Below are positions 53,280-61,999 of a stretch of DNA of 64,000 bases, one piece after another; the first letter of the stretch is position 1; each line of letters starts with the position of its first letter. The notes below the pieces were generated by a model. That model made no database searches. It was not told the origin of the DNA and saw only the letters and a list, made by a program, of their open reading frames with translations. The DNA is from Ariolimax columbianus (taxonomy: Eukaryota > Mollusca > Gastropoda > Stylommatophora > Arionidae). The stretch spans positions 32,424,386-32,488,385 of the forward strand of contig JAVGWX010000011.1 in the NCBI GenBank assembly GCA_036924085.1, read 5' to 3'. The translations under genes were made by a program, and so were the position numbers.

Positions 53280-53705
53280 AAACAAAGGAAAGATCACTTA
53301 AGATAATAGACTAGAATGCTGAAGGTGTCAACGGCAAAAGAGATGGTTATAGTAAATAATTTAAGCTTTATGAAGGGCAAATAAATGCATGTTGCTTGCA
53401 AGAAAAGCATCTCAACAAAGATATAGCCTTCAAAATTAGAGAATAGGAGTGCTAAATGTCTGACTGCCAAGACAGGCAGAAAGGTGTAATTCTGATACTT
53501 GTGAAATATAGCAGCAATGCATATCAGCATGTAGTATTTATGGAGGGGGGAATTCAAGATGCTACATCTCAAGACAGAAAGTACAGAATTTCCCCTGCTA
53601 CATTATTACTGTCCAAGTGATCACCCACTGCCACTGAACACTATCCCAATAAAGGAAAGACTGATTGTGTATGGCGATTTCAATAGCCAATCGCAGAGCT
53701 AGGGC
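53280..53705 (+). mobile_element. LINE-B endonuclease remnant
   Basis: Broken frames give CxMSDCQDRQKGVILILVKY, then YYCPSDHPLPLNTIPI and ERLIVYGDFNSQSQS. These are the middle and the GDFNxHxxxW loop of an APE-type endonuclease. The domain is cut by a deletion that fuses it to the RT. Confidence 0.6.
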
Positions 53706-53793
53706 TACGATACCACTCCCAAAACCAGGGAAAGATGGGTCTAATACCAATAGCTATAGACCAATCAGCCTCACAAGCTGCATCTGTAAAACT

Positions 53794-55399
53794 TAACTTA
53801 ACTTAACATCTTTATACTGGTTTAGAAGACCCTGCAGAGTCTGTATACAACCAGTTACATTTACATCACCTTGCTCTAAAATCTATGCGCATCCAGTTTA
53901 TTCTTAAATGCATTAACTGTCCCTGCCTCCACTACCTCCCCTAGCAATGCATTCCAAGCAGACACCACTCTCTGACTAAAAGAATATTTCCTAATATCTA
54001 ACCTGGACCTCTCTTTAATCAGCTTGTAGCTATGCCCTCGTGTTATTGTAGGTGGCTGTATTTTAAAAAACTTGTTATAGTCTAATTTATCGATTCCTCT
54101 GATCATCTTATAAACCTGTATTAAGTCACCACGAATTCTTCTCTCTTCGAGACACTGTAGGCCGGTTTTTCTGAGTCGTTCCTCATAACTGTAATTCTGG
54201 GATCCCACTATCATCTTTGTCGCTCTTTTTTGTATTCTTTCTAGCATGTTTATGTCCCCTCTATGATAAGGACTCCACACCTGTACACAGTACTCCAATT
54301 TAGGTCTAACTAAAGCTTTATACAGTTTGACGATCACTTCCTTGCTCCTATGTTTAATATTTCTTTTTATCATACCTAACATTGCATTTGCCTTTTTCAC
54401 TGCTACCTTAACTTGCTCACTCACCTTTCCTGTATGATCTATTATAACCCCTAGGTCCCTTTCCTTATCTATCTTTCTAATATTGTTTTCTCCCATTCTG
54501 TAATTATGTTCCATATTGGATCTACCCATGTGGATGACTGTACATTTATCTACATTAAACTCCATTTGCCAGCTTACAGACCATTCTCGAATTTTATCTA
54601 AATCCGACATCAATATATCCACTTCCGCTTTAGATGAGACACTACTGCATAGTTTTGTGTCATCAGCAAATTTTGCAATCATGGATCTCATATCAATGTC
54701 CAAATCATTTATATATATCAAGAACAAAATTGGTCCCAAAACCGAGCCCTGTGGCACACCACTTTTCACTTCACTCCACTCAGAGTACTCCTTATTTATG
54801 CCCACCCTCTGCCTTCTTCCCGTTAACCAATTTTCAATCCATTTGGCAACTTCGCCACCTATTCCATGTGATTTTAACTTTCGAAATAATCTTTGATGAG
54901 GTACTCTATCAAAGGCCTTTGCAAAGTCTAGATAAATAACATCCACTGGCTCCCCTTTATCTATGATTTTAGTAACCTCCTCCATGAATTCTAAGAGATT
55001 TGTTAAGCATGATCTCCCTCTAGTAAACCCATGCTGACTATTTCTAATTAGATTAAATTTTTGTAAATGCATTACAATGTTTTCTTTGATTATTGACTCT
55101 AACAATTTACAGACTATGCTCGTTAAACTCACCGGTCTATAATTTGCCGGATCTGATTTTTTGCCTTTTTTGAATAAGGGGATCACTCCTGCATCTTTCC
55201 AATCCCGTGGAACAATCCCTTTTGTAAGTGATTGAAAACATAATATAGCCAATGGTTTTGCTAGTTGGTTTCTAATTTCATACAGCAATTTTGGGTGAAT
55301 ACCATCTTGACCTGGACATTTATTCACTTTCAACCCCTCCAATTTTTTAAAAACCATTTCCTCTGTAATACAGATTGATCTTAATCCCGCTGTATCCAT
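53794..55399 (-). mobile_element. CR1-like LINE inserted in LINE-B
   Basis: A 5'-truncated element of about 1.6 kb whose 3' end is (TTAAG)n-like (ACTTAACTTAACTTAAC on the plus strand at 53791). It cuts the LINE-B RT between SLTSCICKT and MECIINLRLQW. A few extra bases at the right junction (GGAATGGATACA) make a near-palindrome with the element's own ATGGATACAG start, so no clean TSD can be read. Its RT frame is fully open, making it the youngest-looking CR1-like copy here. Confidence 0.85.
53876..55399 (-). CDS. CR1-like reverse transcriptase, 507 codons, open
   Basis: This frame holds a complete RT domain. Fingers have VNKCPGQDGIHPKLL and RDWKDAGVIPLFKKGKK, with NYRPVSLTSIVCKLLE following. 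QHGFTRGRSC is at about 120. The palm has VIYLDFAKAFDRVPHQRL at about 153, with its catalytic Asp. GVPQGSVLGPILFLIYINDL is at about 215, then the active site MIAKFADDTKLCSS at about 240. The thumb and C-terminal part follow (LYKALVRPKLEYCVQVWSPY; RIQKRATKMIVG). The endonuclease is absent because of 5' truncation, so it is not autonomous. The first Met is a truncation artefact, not the natural start. Confidence 0.9.
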   Translation of the reverse strand: MDTAGLRSICITEEMVFKKLEGLKVNKCPGQDGIHPKLLYEIRNQLAKPLAILCFQSLTKGIVPRDWKDAGVIPLFKKGKKSDPANYRPVSLTSIVCKLLESIIKENIVMHLQKFNLIRNSQHGFTRGRSCLTNLLEFMEEVTKIIDKGEPVDVIYLDFAKAFDRVPHQRLFRKLKSHGIGGEVAKWIENWLTGRRQRVGINKEYSEWSEVKSGVPQGSVLGPILFLIYINDLDIDMRSMIAKFADDTKLCSSVSSKAEVDILMSDLDKIREWSVSWQMEFNVDKCTVIHMGRSNMEHNYRMGENNIRKIDKERDLGVIIDHTGKVSEQVKVAVKKANAMLGMIKRNIKHRSKEVIVKLYKALVRPKLEYCVQVWSPYHRGDINMLERIQKRATKMIVGSQNYSYEERLRKTGLQCLEERRIRGDLIQVYKMIRGIDKLDYNKFFKIQPPTITRGHSYKLIKERSRLDIRKYSFSQRVVSAWNALLGEVVEAGTVNAFKNKLDAHRF

Positions 55400-56014
55400 G
55401 GAATGGATACAATGGAATGCATTATCAACCTAAGGCTGCAGTGGTACCTTGAGACTCAAAACCTTCTTGCACCACAGCAAGCAGGTTTTAGGAAATACTA
55501 CTCCACTGAAGACCAGGCAACATACCTCTCCAAAGAGATTAAGGACGCATTCCGTGGCAAGAAATTGGTACTAGCAGCATGGATAGACTTAAGGAAAGCT
55601 TTTGATAATGTTTGGAAAGAAGGACTTTTAAAGAAACTGAAAAAGAATGGAGTAATAGTTGGAATGTACAAATGGATAAAAGGATACTTACATAACAGAA
55701 GAACCAGAGTACAACTAGATGGCCTCAAGTATAAGAATTGTGTATTGCATCATGGTATACTTCAGGGAGGGGTTCTTTTGCCTACACTTTTCAAAGTCTT
55801 CATCAATGACTTGATGGCTGAACTGCCACAAGGAACAAAAATTGCAATGTGCGCAGATGACTTGGTAATATGGCGTACAAATGATCATGCAACAGTGACT
55901 ACCAAAATGCTGCAAAGAGCTATTGTTGTCTTGACCTCATGTAGCACTACGCTTTTCACTCTCTCCCCAAAACAAAAAGCTGGAATTATTAAGACAAATG
56001 GATATCTCAGATAA
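55400..56014 (+). pseudogene. LINE-B RT, segment after the nested CR1
   Basis: About 203 codons: INLRLQWYLETQNLLAPQQA, GFRKYYSTEDQ, AAWIDLRKAFDNVWKEG (catalytic Asp), ILQGGVLLPTLFKVFINDLM, and the active site IAMCADDLVIWRT with both aspartates. It ends by frameshift in the thumb, which continues decayed to about 56450. Confidence 0.8.
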
Positions 56015-56497
56015 GATAAAACAACCACCTATCTTAGAGTTACATTCAATGATAGGTTGACATGGAGGGAAAACGTCAACAAGGCTGCCAAAAAAGCCAG
56101 GAGGAAGTTAGCCATCCTGAGAAAATTAAGTGGAACCACTTAACAAAGTTTACCAACAAGGTATACGGCGACATCTGGAATATGGGTCAGCAGCGTGGTG
56201 CCCAGCAGCAAACACTACCCTAAAAGAGGTGGATAAGGTGCAAAACTAGGCACTTAGGGTCATAACAGGAGCAATGAAATAAACACCTATAGAGAAAATA
56301 GGGAGGATACAAGCACTAAGAGAACACAGAGACACAAAGGTATTAACACAGACAGAACAGTTCCTCTGTAAGCCGAGCCATCCAATGAAAGACAGATTCA
56401 AAATTATCAACAATGGGAAGACTGAAAAGTAGTTTTATGGATCAGGCTTCACCGGCAAATTATAGATCTACCTGAAGTTGACATCCCCCTAAAGTCT

Positions 56498-57474
56498 GTG
56501 CCAAAACAAACCCCCTGGAGAGAGGAGCATGGACTATCAGTATACATTCAAACAAAAGGGAAAGGAATACTAGACAAGGATGAACAGAACAGTGGGCAAC
56601 GTAGGATAGTGACTCTCAATTTCCCTGATGAAGAATACCCACAAGACCTTTGGGTCAAAGTATACACTGATGGGTCAGCACAGAATGCAGTAAAGAATGG
56701 CGCAGCGGGAGTGTGCATAGAATACCCAAACAACAACAGGGATACAGTCAGAACACCAACTGGGAAATTCTCTCAAACATATGATGCAGAAATCCAGACA
56801 ATCAAGGTGGCAAGTGAGAAAATATTGAACACCAATGCACCAATGTCAGTCCACAACCTGCAGTATTTCTGACAGATGCCCAATCAGCACTCCAAGCACT
56901 AAAGTCAGAGAAACTGCTAGGGCTACAGGCTGTACTGTGTGAACTGAGCAACCAGCACAAGATTGTCATGCAGTGGATACCTTCTCATTGTGGAGTACCA
57001 GGTAACGAGAGAGCAGACCGACTGGCAAAGGAGGGTGCTGCAGATGAGCAACCAGATGTGGTAGTTATATACCAACAGAAGATAAGGATGATCAAATCAA
57101 TCAGAAAGCCACCAACATTAACACCAGACGAATACCATAAGATGAGCAGACAAGAACAAACTGTTGTGTCGCGCCTTAGAACAGGACACAACCGACTCCG
57201 CAGCCACATGCACACAAAAATGAAGATTTGCTACTCATCCATGTGTACATACGGACAGGAACCAGAGACTGCAAGTATATACTACAGAACTGCCTCGAAT
57301 ATAATATACAGAGAAAATCTCATTGGCCCAAAGAAACAACACAAAAAGAGAAATTTTATGAACCTATATATGAACTACAAAAGACAGGGAAGTTTATACA
57401 GAAGACAACATTGCAGATATAGACATATTTTCAAGCAAACGAATGAAGAAGAAGATGTTCAGCAGTTTCCTTAG
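56498..57474 (+). pseudogene. LINE-B RNase H and C-terminal region
   Basis: RNase H starts VKVYTDGSAQNAVKNGAAGV (first Asp). SQTYDAEIQTIKVAS follows (catalytic Glu). A frameshift at about 56870 separates FLTDAQSALQALKSEK (second Asp) and MQWIPSHCGVPGNERADRLA (last Asp). All four catalytic positions survive. After this come RQEQTVVSRLRTGHNRLRSH and a decayed knuckle. The true 3' end lies at 57454; the last codons of the open frame run into the flanking LINE-C. Confidence 0.8.
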
Positions 57475-58155
57475 GCTGCCCAGATGAAAGTGGTCAAGCT
57501 TCTTTGTATGTCGACTGTACATAGTTCAGGTTTCAGAAGCGTACAGAAGAGTTGGTAGAACTGCCGCATAAACCTTCAATTTGGTTATAAGCTTAATTTC
57601 TCTCCGGTTTCAAACTGAGGATCTTAGTTTTCCAATTGCTACACCTGCTATTGCAATTCTCGAGTTAACTTCATCATCAATATGGACTGCTCTCGAGAGT
57701 GTGCTAACAATGTATACAAAAAAATTTCTGACATTGATAGTAATAGATGGTTCACTGCGCACAGTTCTTGGGGGCTGCTTGGTGCAGCCCTTCAGTCTTA
57801 CTGGTAGAAATGGTGAGACCAAAATTATTGCAAGCCACAGCAAACATGTCAACAGTACATTGCATTTCAGTCTCTGAATGGGTATTGAGAGAAGTTCACA
57901 TAGGGTCTCAATTTGTACTCATGTTCTTGCTTGCAGTCTCGTCAGATTGAAGAGCTCACAGTCTAGGCAATAGCGGAATTTGTCTCCAACAACACTGCCT
58001 ATGAATGCATTAGTCAACATGGCAGTGAACATCATGCTGAAAAGGGTAAGGTTATGATGCATTTTTGCTTTACTTCATTTGTGACACCAAAGGGCTCATA
58101 GTGTTCCCCATGTTCTTGAACTCGAGCCAACATGCCATCATGGAACTGTCTAACC
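57466..58155 (-). mobile_element. LINE-C type 2, RT part (outer element of the nest)
   Basis: The minus strand gives VRQFHDGMLARVQEHGEHYE and PFGVTNEVKQKCIITLP at 58140-58040 (normally GVKQGCVLAPTLF). MMFTAMLTNAFIGSV and FNLTRLQART follow. The active-site segment is missing or scrambled near 57860. Then TITINVRNFFVYIVSTLSRA, VHIDDEVNSRIAIAGVAIGK and ETXTMYSRHTKKLDHFHLGS up to LRKLLNI at 57466. Continues at 52688 beyond the LINE-B insert. Confidence 0.85.
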
Positions 58156-58361
58156 ATTATAATAAATGATTTTTTTTGTATTCCATGTCACTCATGGGCC
58201 ACATGAACAAATGAAAAAGACTAAATTGAAGAAATTTGAAGAATCAGTTTTCTTCCACAGCCTCTGCCATTTTAACAATTGCATTAAAACTTTGTGTATG
58301 ATTAGAAGTTACACATAAAACTTATTTCTTCACAAAACAAACTACTTACATGTGAAAGTAT

Positions 58362-58835
58362 AATGCTGAGACCCAGAGGTGATAAACCACTGGTTCCCCC
58401 TTCTGGACAAGGTCTTAACTTAAGCAGACGCAAACGATATGAATGAACAGATGCTGACAAAACTGGTTTTGTGCAGTTGCAGTCAAGATTTATAAGCTCC
58501 GCAAGAGGGAGATTTGGCTGTGTCCAGAGATTCTGCTATGGTGAGAGTCTCACTTCAAAGGAGTGCATGCAGCGCCTGAAAGATGCAGCTGCTCAGGAGG
58601 CTTCTACAACAAGAGAATGTGGGGAAGAAGCGATAGAGGCAGGAATACACAAACCCAGAGTCGAATAACAGCTCAAAATGAGGATGATTTGGAGGAAGGT
58701 TGCAGATGTGGACAACCTGTTGGCATCGATTGGATCCAGTGTGATTTGTGTGATAAGTGGTACCACATAGAGTGTCTAGATATTGCTTCCATCATTCAAG
58801 ACCTGGAAGGACACATAGTAAAGAGAGGTGCTTAA
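58362..58835 (+). pseudogene. PHD-finger protein fragment, one frameshift
   Basis: Two overlapping plus frames join across a single-base shift near 58660. The first (MQRLKDAAAQEASTTRECGE) is a charged helix. The second carries CRCGQPVGIDWIQCDLC, DKWYHIECLDI at 58701-58790, the zinc-binding pattern of a PHD finger (C-x-C...W-x-x-C-x-x-C-x(4)-H-x-x-C), truncated before its last two cysteines. Two AATAAA signals follow at 58890 and 58900. PHD fingers bind histone tails in host chromatin proteins and also occur in ORF1 of some retrotransposons; which applies here is open. Confidence 0.55.
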
Positions 58836-58889
58836 TGCCCTACAGCTAGGTGCCTGTTACCCCAATTGCTCAGTTCTTGGTATAATGTT

Positions 58890-58905
58890 AATAAAATTGA
58901 ATAAA
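58890..58905 (+). terminator. Two AATAAA polyadenylation signals
   Basis: AATAAA at 58890-58895 and 58900-58905, about 55-70 bases after the stop of the PHD-finger frame. They are in an AT-rich context, so chance is possible. Confidence 0.4.
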
Positions 58906-59079
58906 AAATACTTTGAGATGTATTTTGAGTGCACAATATCTTTGTAATAGTGTGTAAATGGTATTTCTATGATGGATTGAGTTGAATTGCTTAAACACAT
59001 GCTTGGGTGTGAATAAATCACAATAATTATATCAAGTTATAAAAATACTGGTACTTAATGCCCTGCTTTAATGCAAAGA

Positions 59080-59500
59080 AGAGCTAAACAAATGATCGTT
59101 GGATTTCAGAATTACAGTTATGAGGAAAGACTCAGAAAAAACTGGTACAGTGTCTATAACAGAGAAGAATTTGAGGTGACTTATTACACATTTATAAATT
59201 AATCAATGGAAAGGATAAATTAGACTATAGTTTTTCAAAGTTCAATAGACTACAAGAACAAGGGGGCACAGCTTTAAATTATTTAAAGACTGGTCCAGAT
59301 TAAATATTGGAAAATATTTTTTTAGTCAGAGAGTAAATGCTGGAAATGCATTGCCACAGGATGTGGTAAAGGCATGGTCAGTTAATGCATTCAAAAATAG
59401 ATTGGATTATCTCAGTCATTTTTAGTATGAGTGGAGTGAAATAAACTGGTTGTATATGTCTTTGTAGAGCCTTCTAACCAATATAATTAAGTTAAGTTAA
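59080..59500 (+). mobile_element. CR1-like 3' fragment
   Basis: Reads QRRAKQMIVGFQNYSYEERL, then a broken middle, then FFSQRVNAGNALPQDVVKAW-type sequence and NAFKNRLDYLSHF at the stop. The family 3' UTR (AACTGGTTGTATATGTCTTT, CCTTCTAACCAATATAATTA) and AGTTAAGTTAAAT tail follow. It is more diverged than the copies at 53.8 and 62 kb. Confidence 0.75.
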
Positions 59501-59599
59501 ATAATAGATTCCTTATTCTTCACATAGTTGCTTAGTAGTATGTTCACTATTGTTGATATAACAATATTAGAAAAATCAATAACACTGGTACCACACACA

Positions 59600-61950
59600 A
59601 AACAATGCGGATTACCAATATTTACCCATCTATTTCTTGATCTAGTTTGATGTTAACAAGCCTTTTCAACACTTCCTTCTGGTTTTTAACTTTAAGATAG
59701 TTCTTTTTATGTTCAAGAGATACCAGCTTTTCAAATATGCTGTTACAGATATTAGAAACAAGCATGTATTTAGAAAGGTACTTGAGCTCACCACTGTTCA
59801 ATATTTGAATTAGTTTGAAATCTTGTGCATTCTTCAACTCCAGACCTGTGTCTTGTGTAACTTTCTAAATGCATCCTTCACATGAAATTCTTTTGCAAAT
59901 GTTATATGAAATGTATCCCCCTACATACATCAGAGCTGGAATGACACATTCATCAATCTTCCCTAGAGTCACATTGCAGAAAATTGCTCGATAACTGCAT
60001 TATTGTTTTCTACTGTATCATATTTTTTTTCTGCGTTCGTTCTCATTCTCTTGCGACCAAACTCTGAACAGAGCTTTGCAAGTAGCAGGTTGTAGTCCGG
60101 AGAACGGATTGCACTGTGTTGCTAGTTTACAGCTTAACAGCGATATTTGCACCTTGTGGTCCGAAGCATCCGTCTTGTATCATCTAAGTTACAAACAATT
60201 TTCTCTAAAGTTGATGTAGCCATTTGTAAGTGTTAAAATTTTCTGAACACGTAGCTTTCTTTAAGATTCATATAACTGTTGCAGTGAGATATGGTATTTC
60301 CTCCTGTCATTTGTCTATAATCACTAAATCTTTCTTCTAAATTATCCATCTGGAATTTTTCTGCTAACACATATCTGCATTTTGTTTTCAGTAAGAAAAC
60401 AACTTCTACCATTGCCAAGCTGAAATATCAAAGGAAAAAGAAAATGTCTTTTTGTTAATCTATTTATGTGCAGTTTGCTCTGCTTCTCCCAGATATCAAG
60501 CCATGTGCATACATTTTCAAGAAATTCTAGTCTCTTCAACTGATGTGAACAGCTGCTTGTCTTTGTTGTTTTCTCTGATTCCCAGTGATGGAGTAGGAAT
60601 ATTTATCATGCTCCATCACTTTACAATAATTGATAAACATTCCACTGTGCCCAGATAGACTATCAAAGTTTAGTCCTTCTATTGATAACGCTGCTATAGT
60701 GCTCTCATCAAACACTTTTAGAGTTAGAGAAACCTTTTGTCTCTCAAATGTTGATGGATACAAAGACTTCAGAGACAGCAGAGATTTAACTAATTTCTCA
60801 CTATATATGTAATACAATGTTCGAAAATGAGAAAAAGAGGCTTTCTGTAAATTGGTCTTGTTTAAAAAATTTGAATACAAGATAGTCAGTTGGCCATCTT
60901 TTTGATTGATCCATTTGTTTCTCACTGACTTAAGAATGTGAACTGTATCAATAATAAGAAATAAGGGTCGTTCTGGACAAGCAGAGATACATTTTAAAAT
61001 TGTTCCTGTTTATAGATTTATTGTCTGTTATGATAGGCTGTATTTTAAAACCAATGCTCTCTACAGATATCAAACTGCAAAATTATGTAAATTTCATCAG
61101 CTGGTATATTACCACAGGAATTAATCTAATAACAGCTTTATATGGTGAAAACACACTGGAGATAAGTAGTGCATGCTCAGATTTTGCAGCTTCATCTATT
61201 TTATTTGATGCTCCACCAACAATTTGATTTCCCTTGTAGGAAAACTGTGGTTTTATATGATCTTTATCAAACTCCATGTTGACAAGTTTCTCATGGTCTT
61301 GTATGAAAGCTGCATTCTTCTTGAACTAATGTTATTTTTGTCTACAGCACTGTAATTTTAATATTCATTATGAGAAGGATTTACAAATTTATCAAGGTGA
61401 TCCAACAGTGTCTCTATTTGTGAAAACTTTGTGAGGACATCTGGTTGTTTGCATTGTTTCTGCAAATCAATGCCCATTCCTTTTAGTAAATGCTGAAAAA
61501 TGGAGGGTTTGGTCAATTTTGAGTACTTTTTAAGCTGCACGACACCCAATTTTACAAATTAAAATACGATCTTCTTTGACAATTCTCCAATCTTTCAGGT
61601 TTTTCTCATTAAAAATTTACCAAAGCCTTTCTACATTGTCAAATGAATTTCTCACTACATAATCAACATGGCTTGCCATACTAACAACCATTGCTGTTTC
61701 AATTAATTTTGTTTTCGTTTCTCACGGTTTCTCTGCTTCGAAGTGCTGGGACTAGTAGACGATAAGTATGATGGACAATTCACAAAAATTATTGGGAATG
61801 CACTAAAACAAAGTTTTGCTCTTTTCCTGGTAACTGCTAGTACACTAGCATCATCACATGTCACAGAATCAATTTTCATGACTTCTGATGGATATAAATG
61901 TTTCTCACACACAACAGTGTATCTTTAATTTCAAAATTATCACAAGAGAT
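59600..61950 (-). pseudogene. P-element/THAP9-like transposase relic
   Basis: Broken minus-strand frames follow the order of P-superfamily transposases. CDDASVLAVTRKRAKLC and NCPSYLSSTSPSTSKQ are at 61850-61720. NKIDEAAKSEHALLISSVFS follows, then VESIGFKIQPIIT at about 61050. TVHILKSVRNKWINQ at about 60930 matches DVPHLLKxIRNNW. STFERQKVSLTLKVFDESTI lies at about 60750 and LEFLENVCTWLDIWE at about 60530. KFQMDNLEERFSDYRQ at about 60355 matches FQxDPLExRFxxYRQ, and ELKYLSKYMLVSNICNSIFE is at about 59775. These enzymes use a DDE/D RNase H fold to cut and paste DNA. Many stops make it dead. A SINE interrupts it at 60022-60175. No N-terminal THAP domain or terminal inverted repeat was found. Confidence 0.75.
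60022..60175 (-). mobile_element. SINE inserted in the P-like transposase relic
   Basis: About 154 bases between two copies of TGTATCAT (60014-60021 and 60176-60183). On the minus strand it reads GACGGATGCTTCGGACCACA, AGGTGCAAATATCGCTG, GTAAACTAGCAACACAG, then GAGAATGAGAACGAACGCAG and an A run. It is the same short, headless form as at 41167-41329. Confidence 0.8.
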
Positions 61951-61999
61951 TACTATCCGCCATTTTTTCCTGAAACCTTAATTTTTCGGGAAAAGCAAT

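Larger units (their letters stand above)
52689..57454 (+). mobile_element. LINE-B inserted in LINE-C type 2, with 11-bp TSD
   Basis: ATGTTCAGCAG flanks the insert at 52678-52688 and 57455-57465. The 5' 600 bases have no recognised protein. Endonuclease remnants follow (VYGDFNSQSQS at about 53670-53700). An internal deletion then joins directly to the RT (TIPLPKPGKDGSN, YRPISLTSCICKT) at about 53705-53793. A CR1-like element interrupts at 53794-55399. RT continues to 56014, RNase H spans 56640-57050, and a C-terminal region precedes GAATGAAGAAGAAG at the end. Without the nested CR1 it is about 3.16 kb. Confidence 0.85.

Noticed and set aside
54516..54896. Plus-strand 126-codon frame, also at 62733-63113
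   Set aside because: Antisense shadow of the CR1-like RT; the real coding strand is minus.
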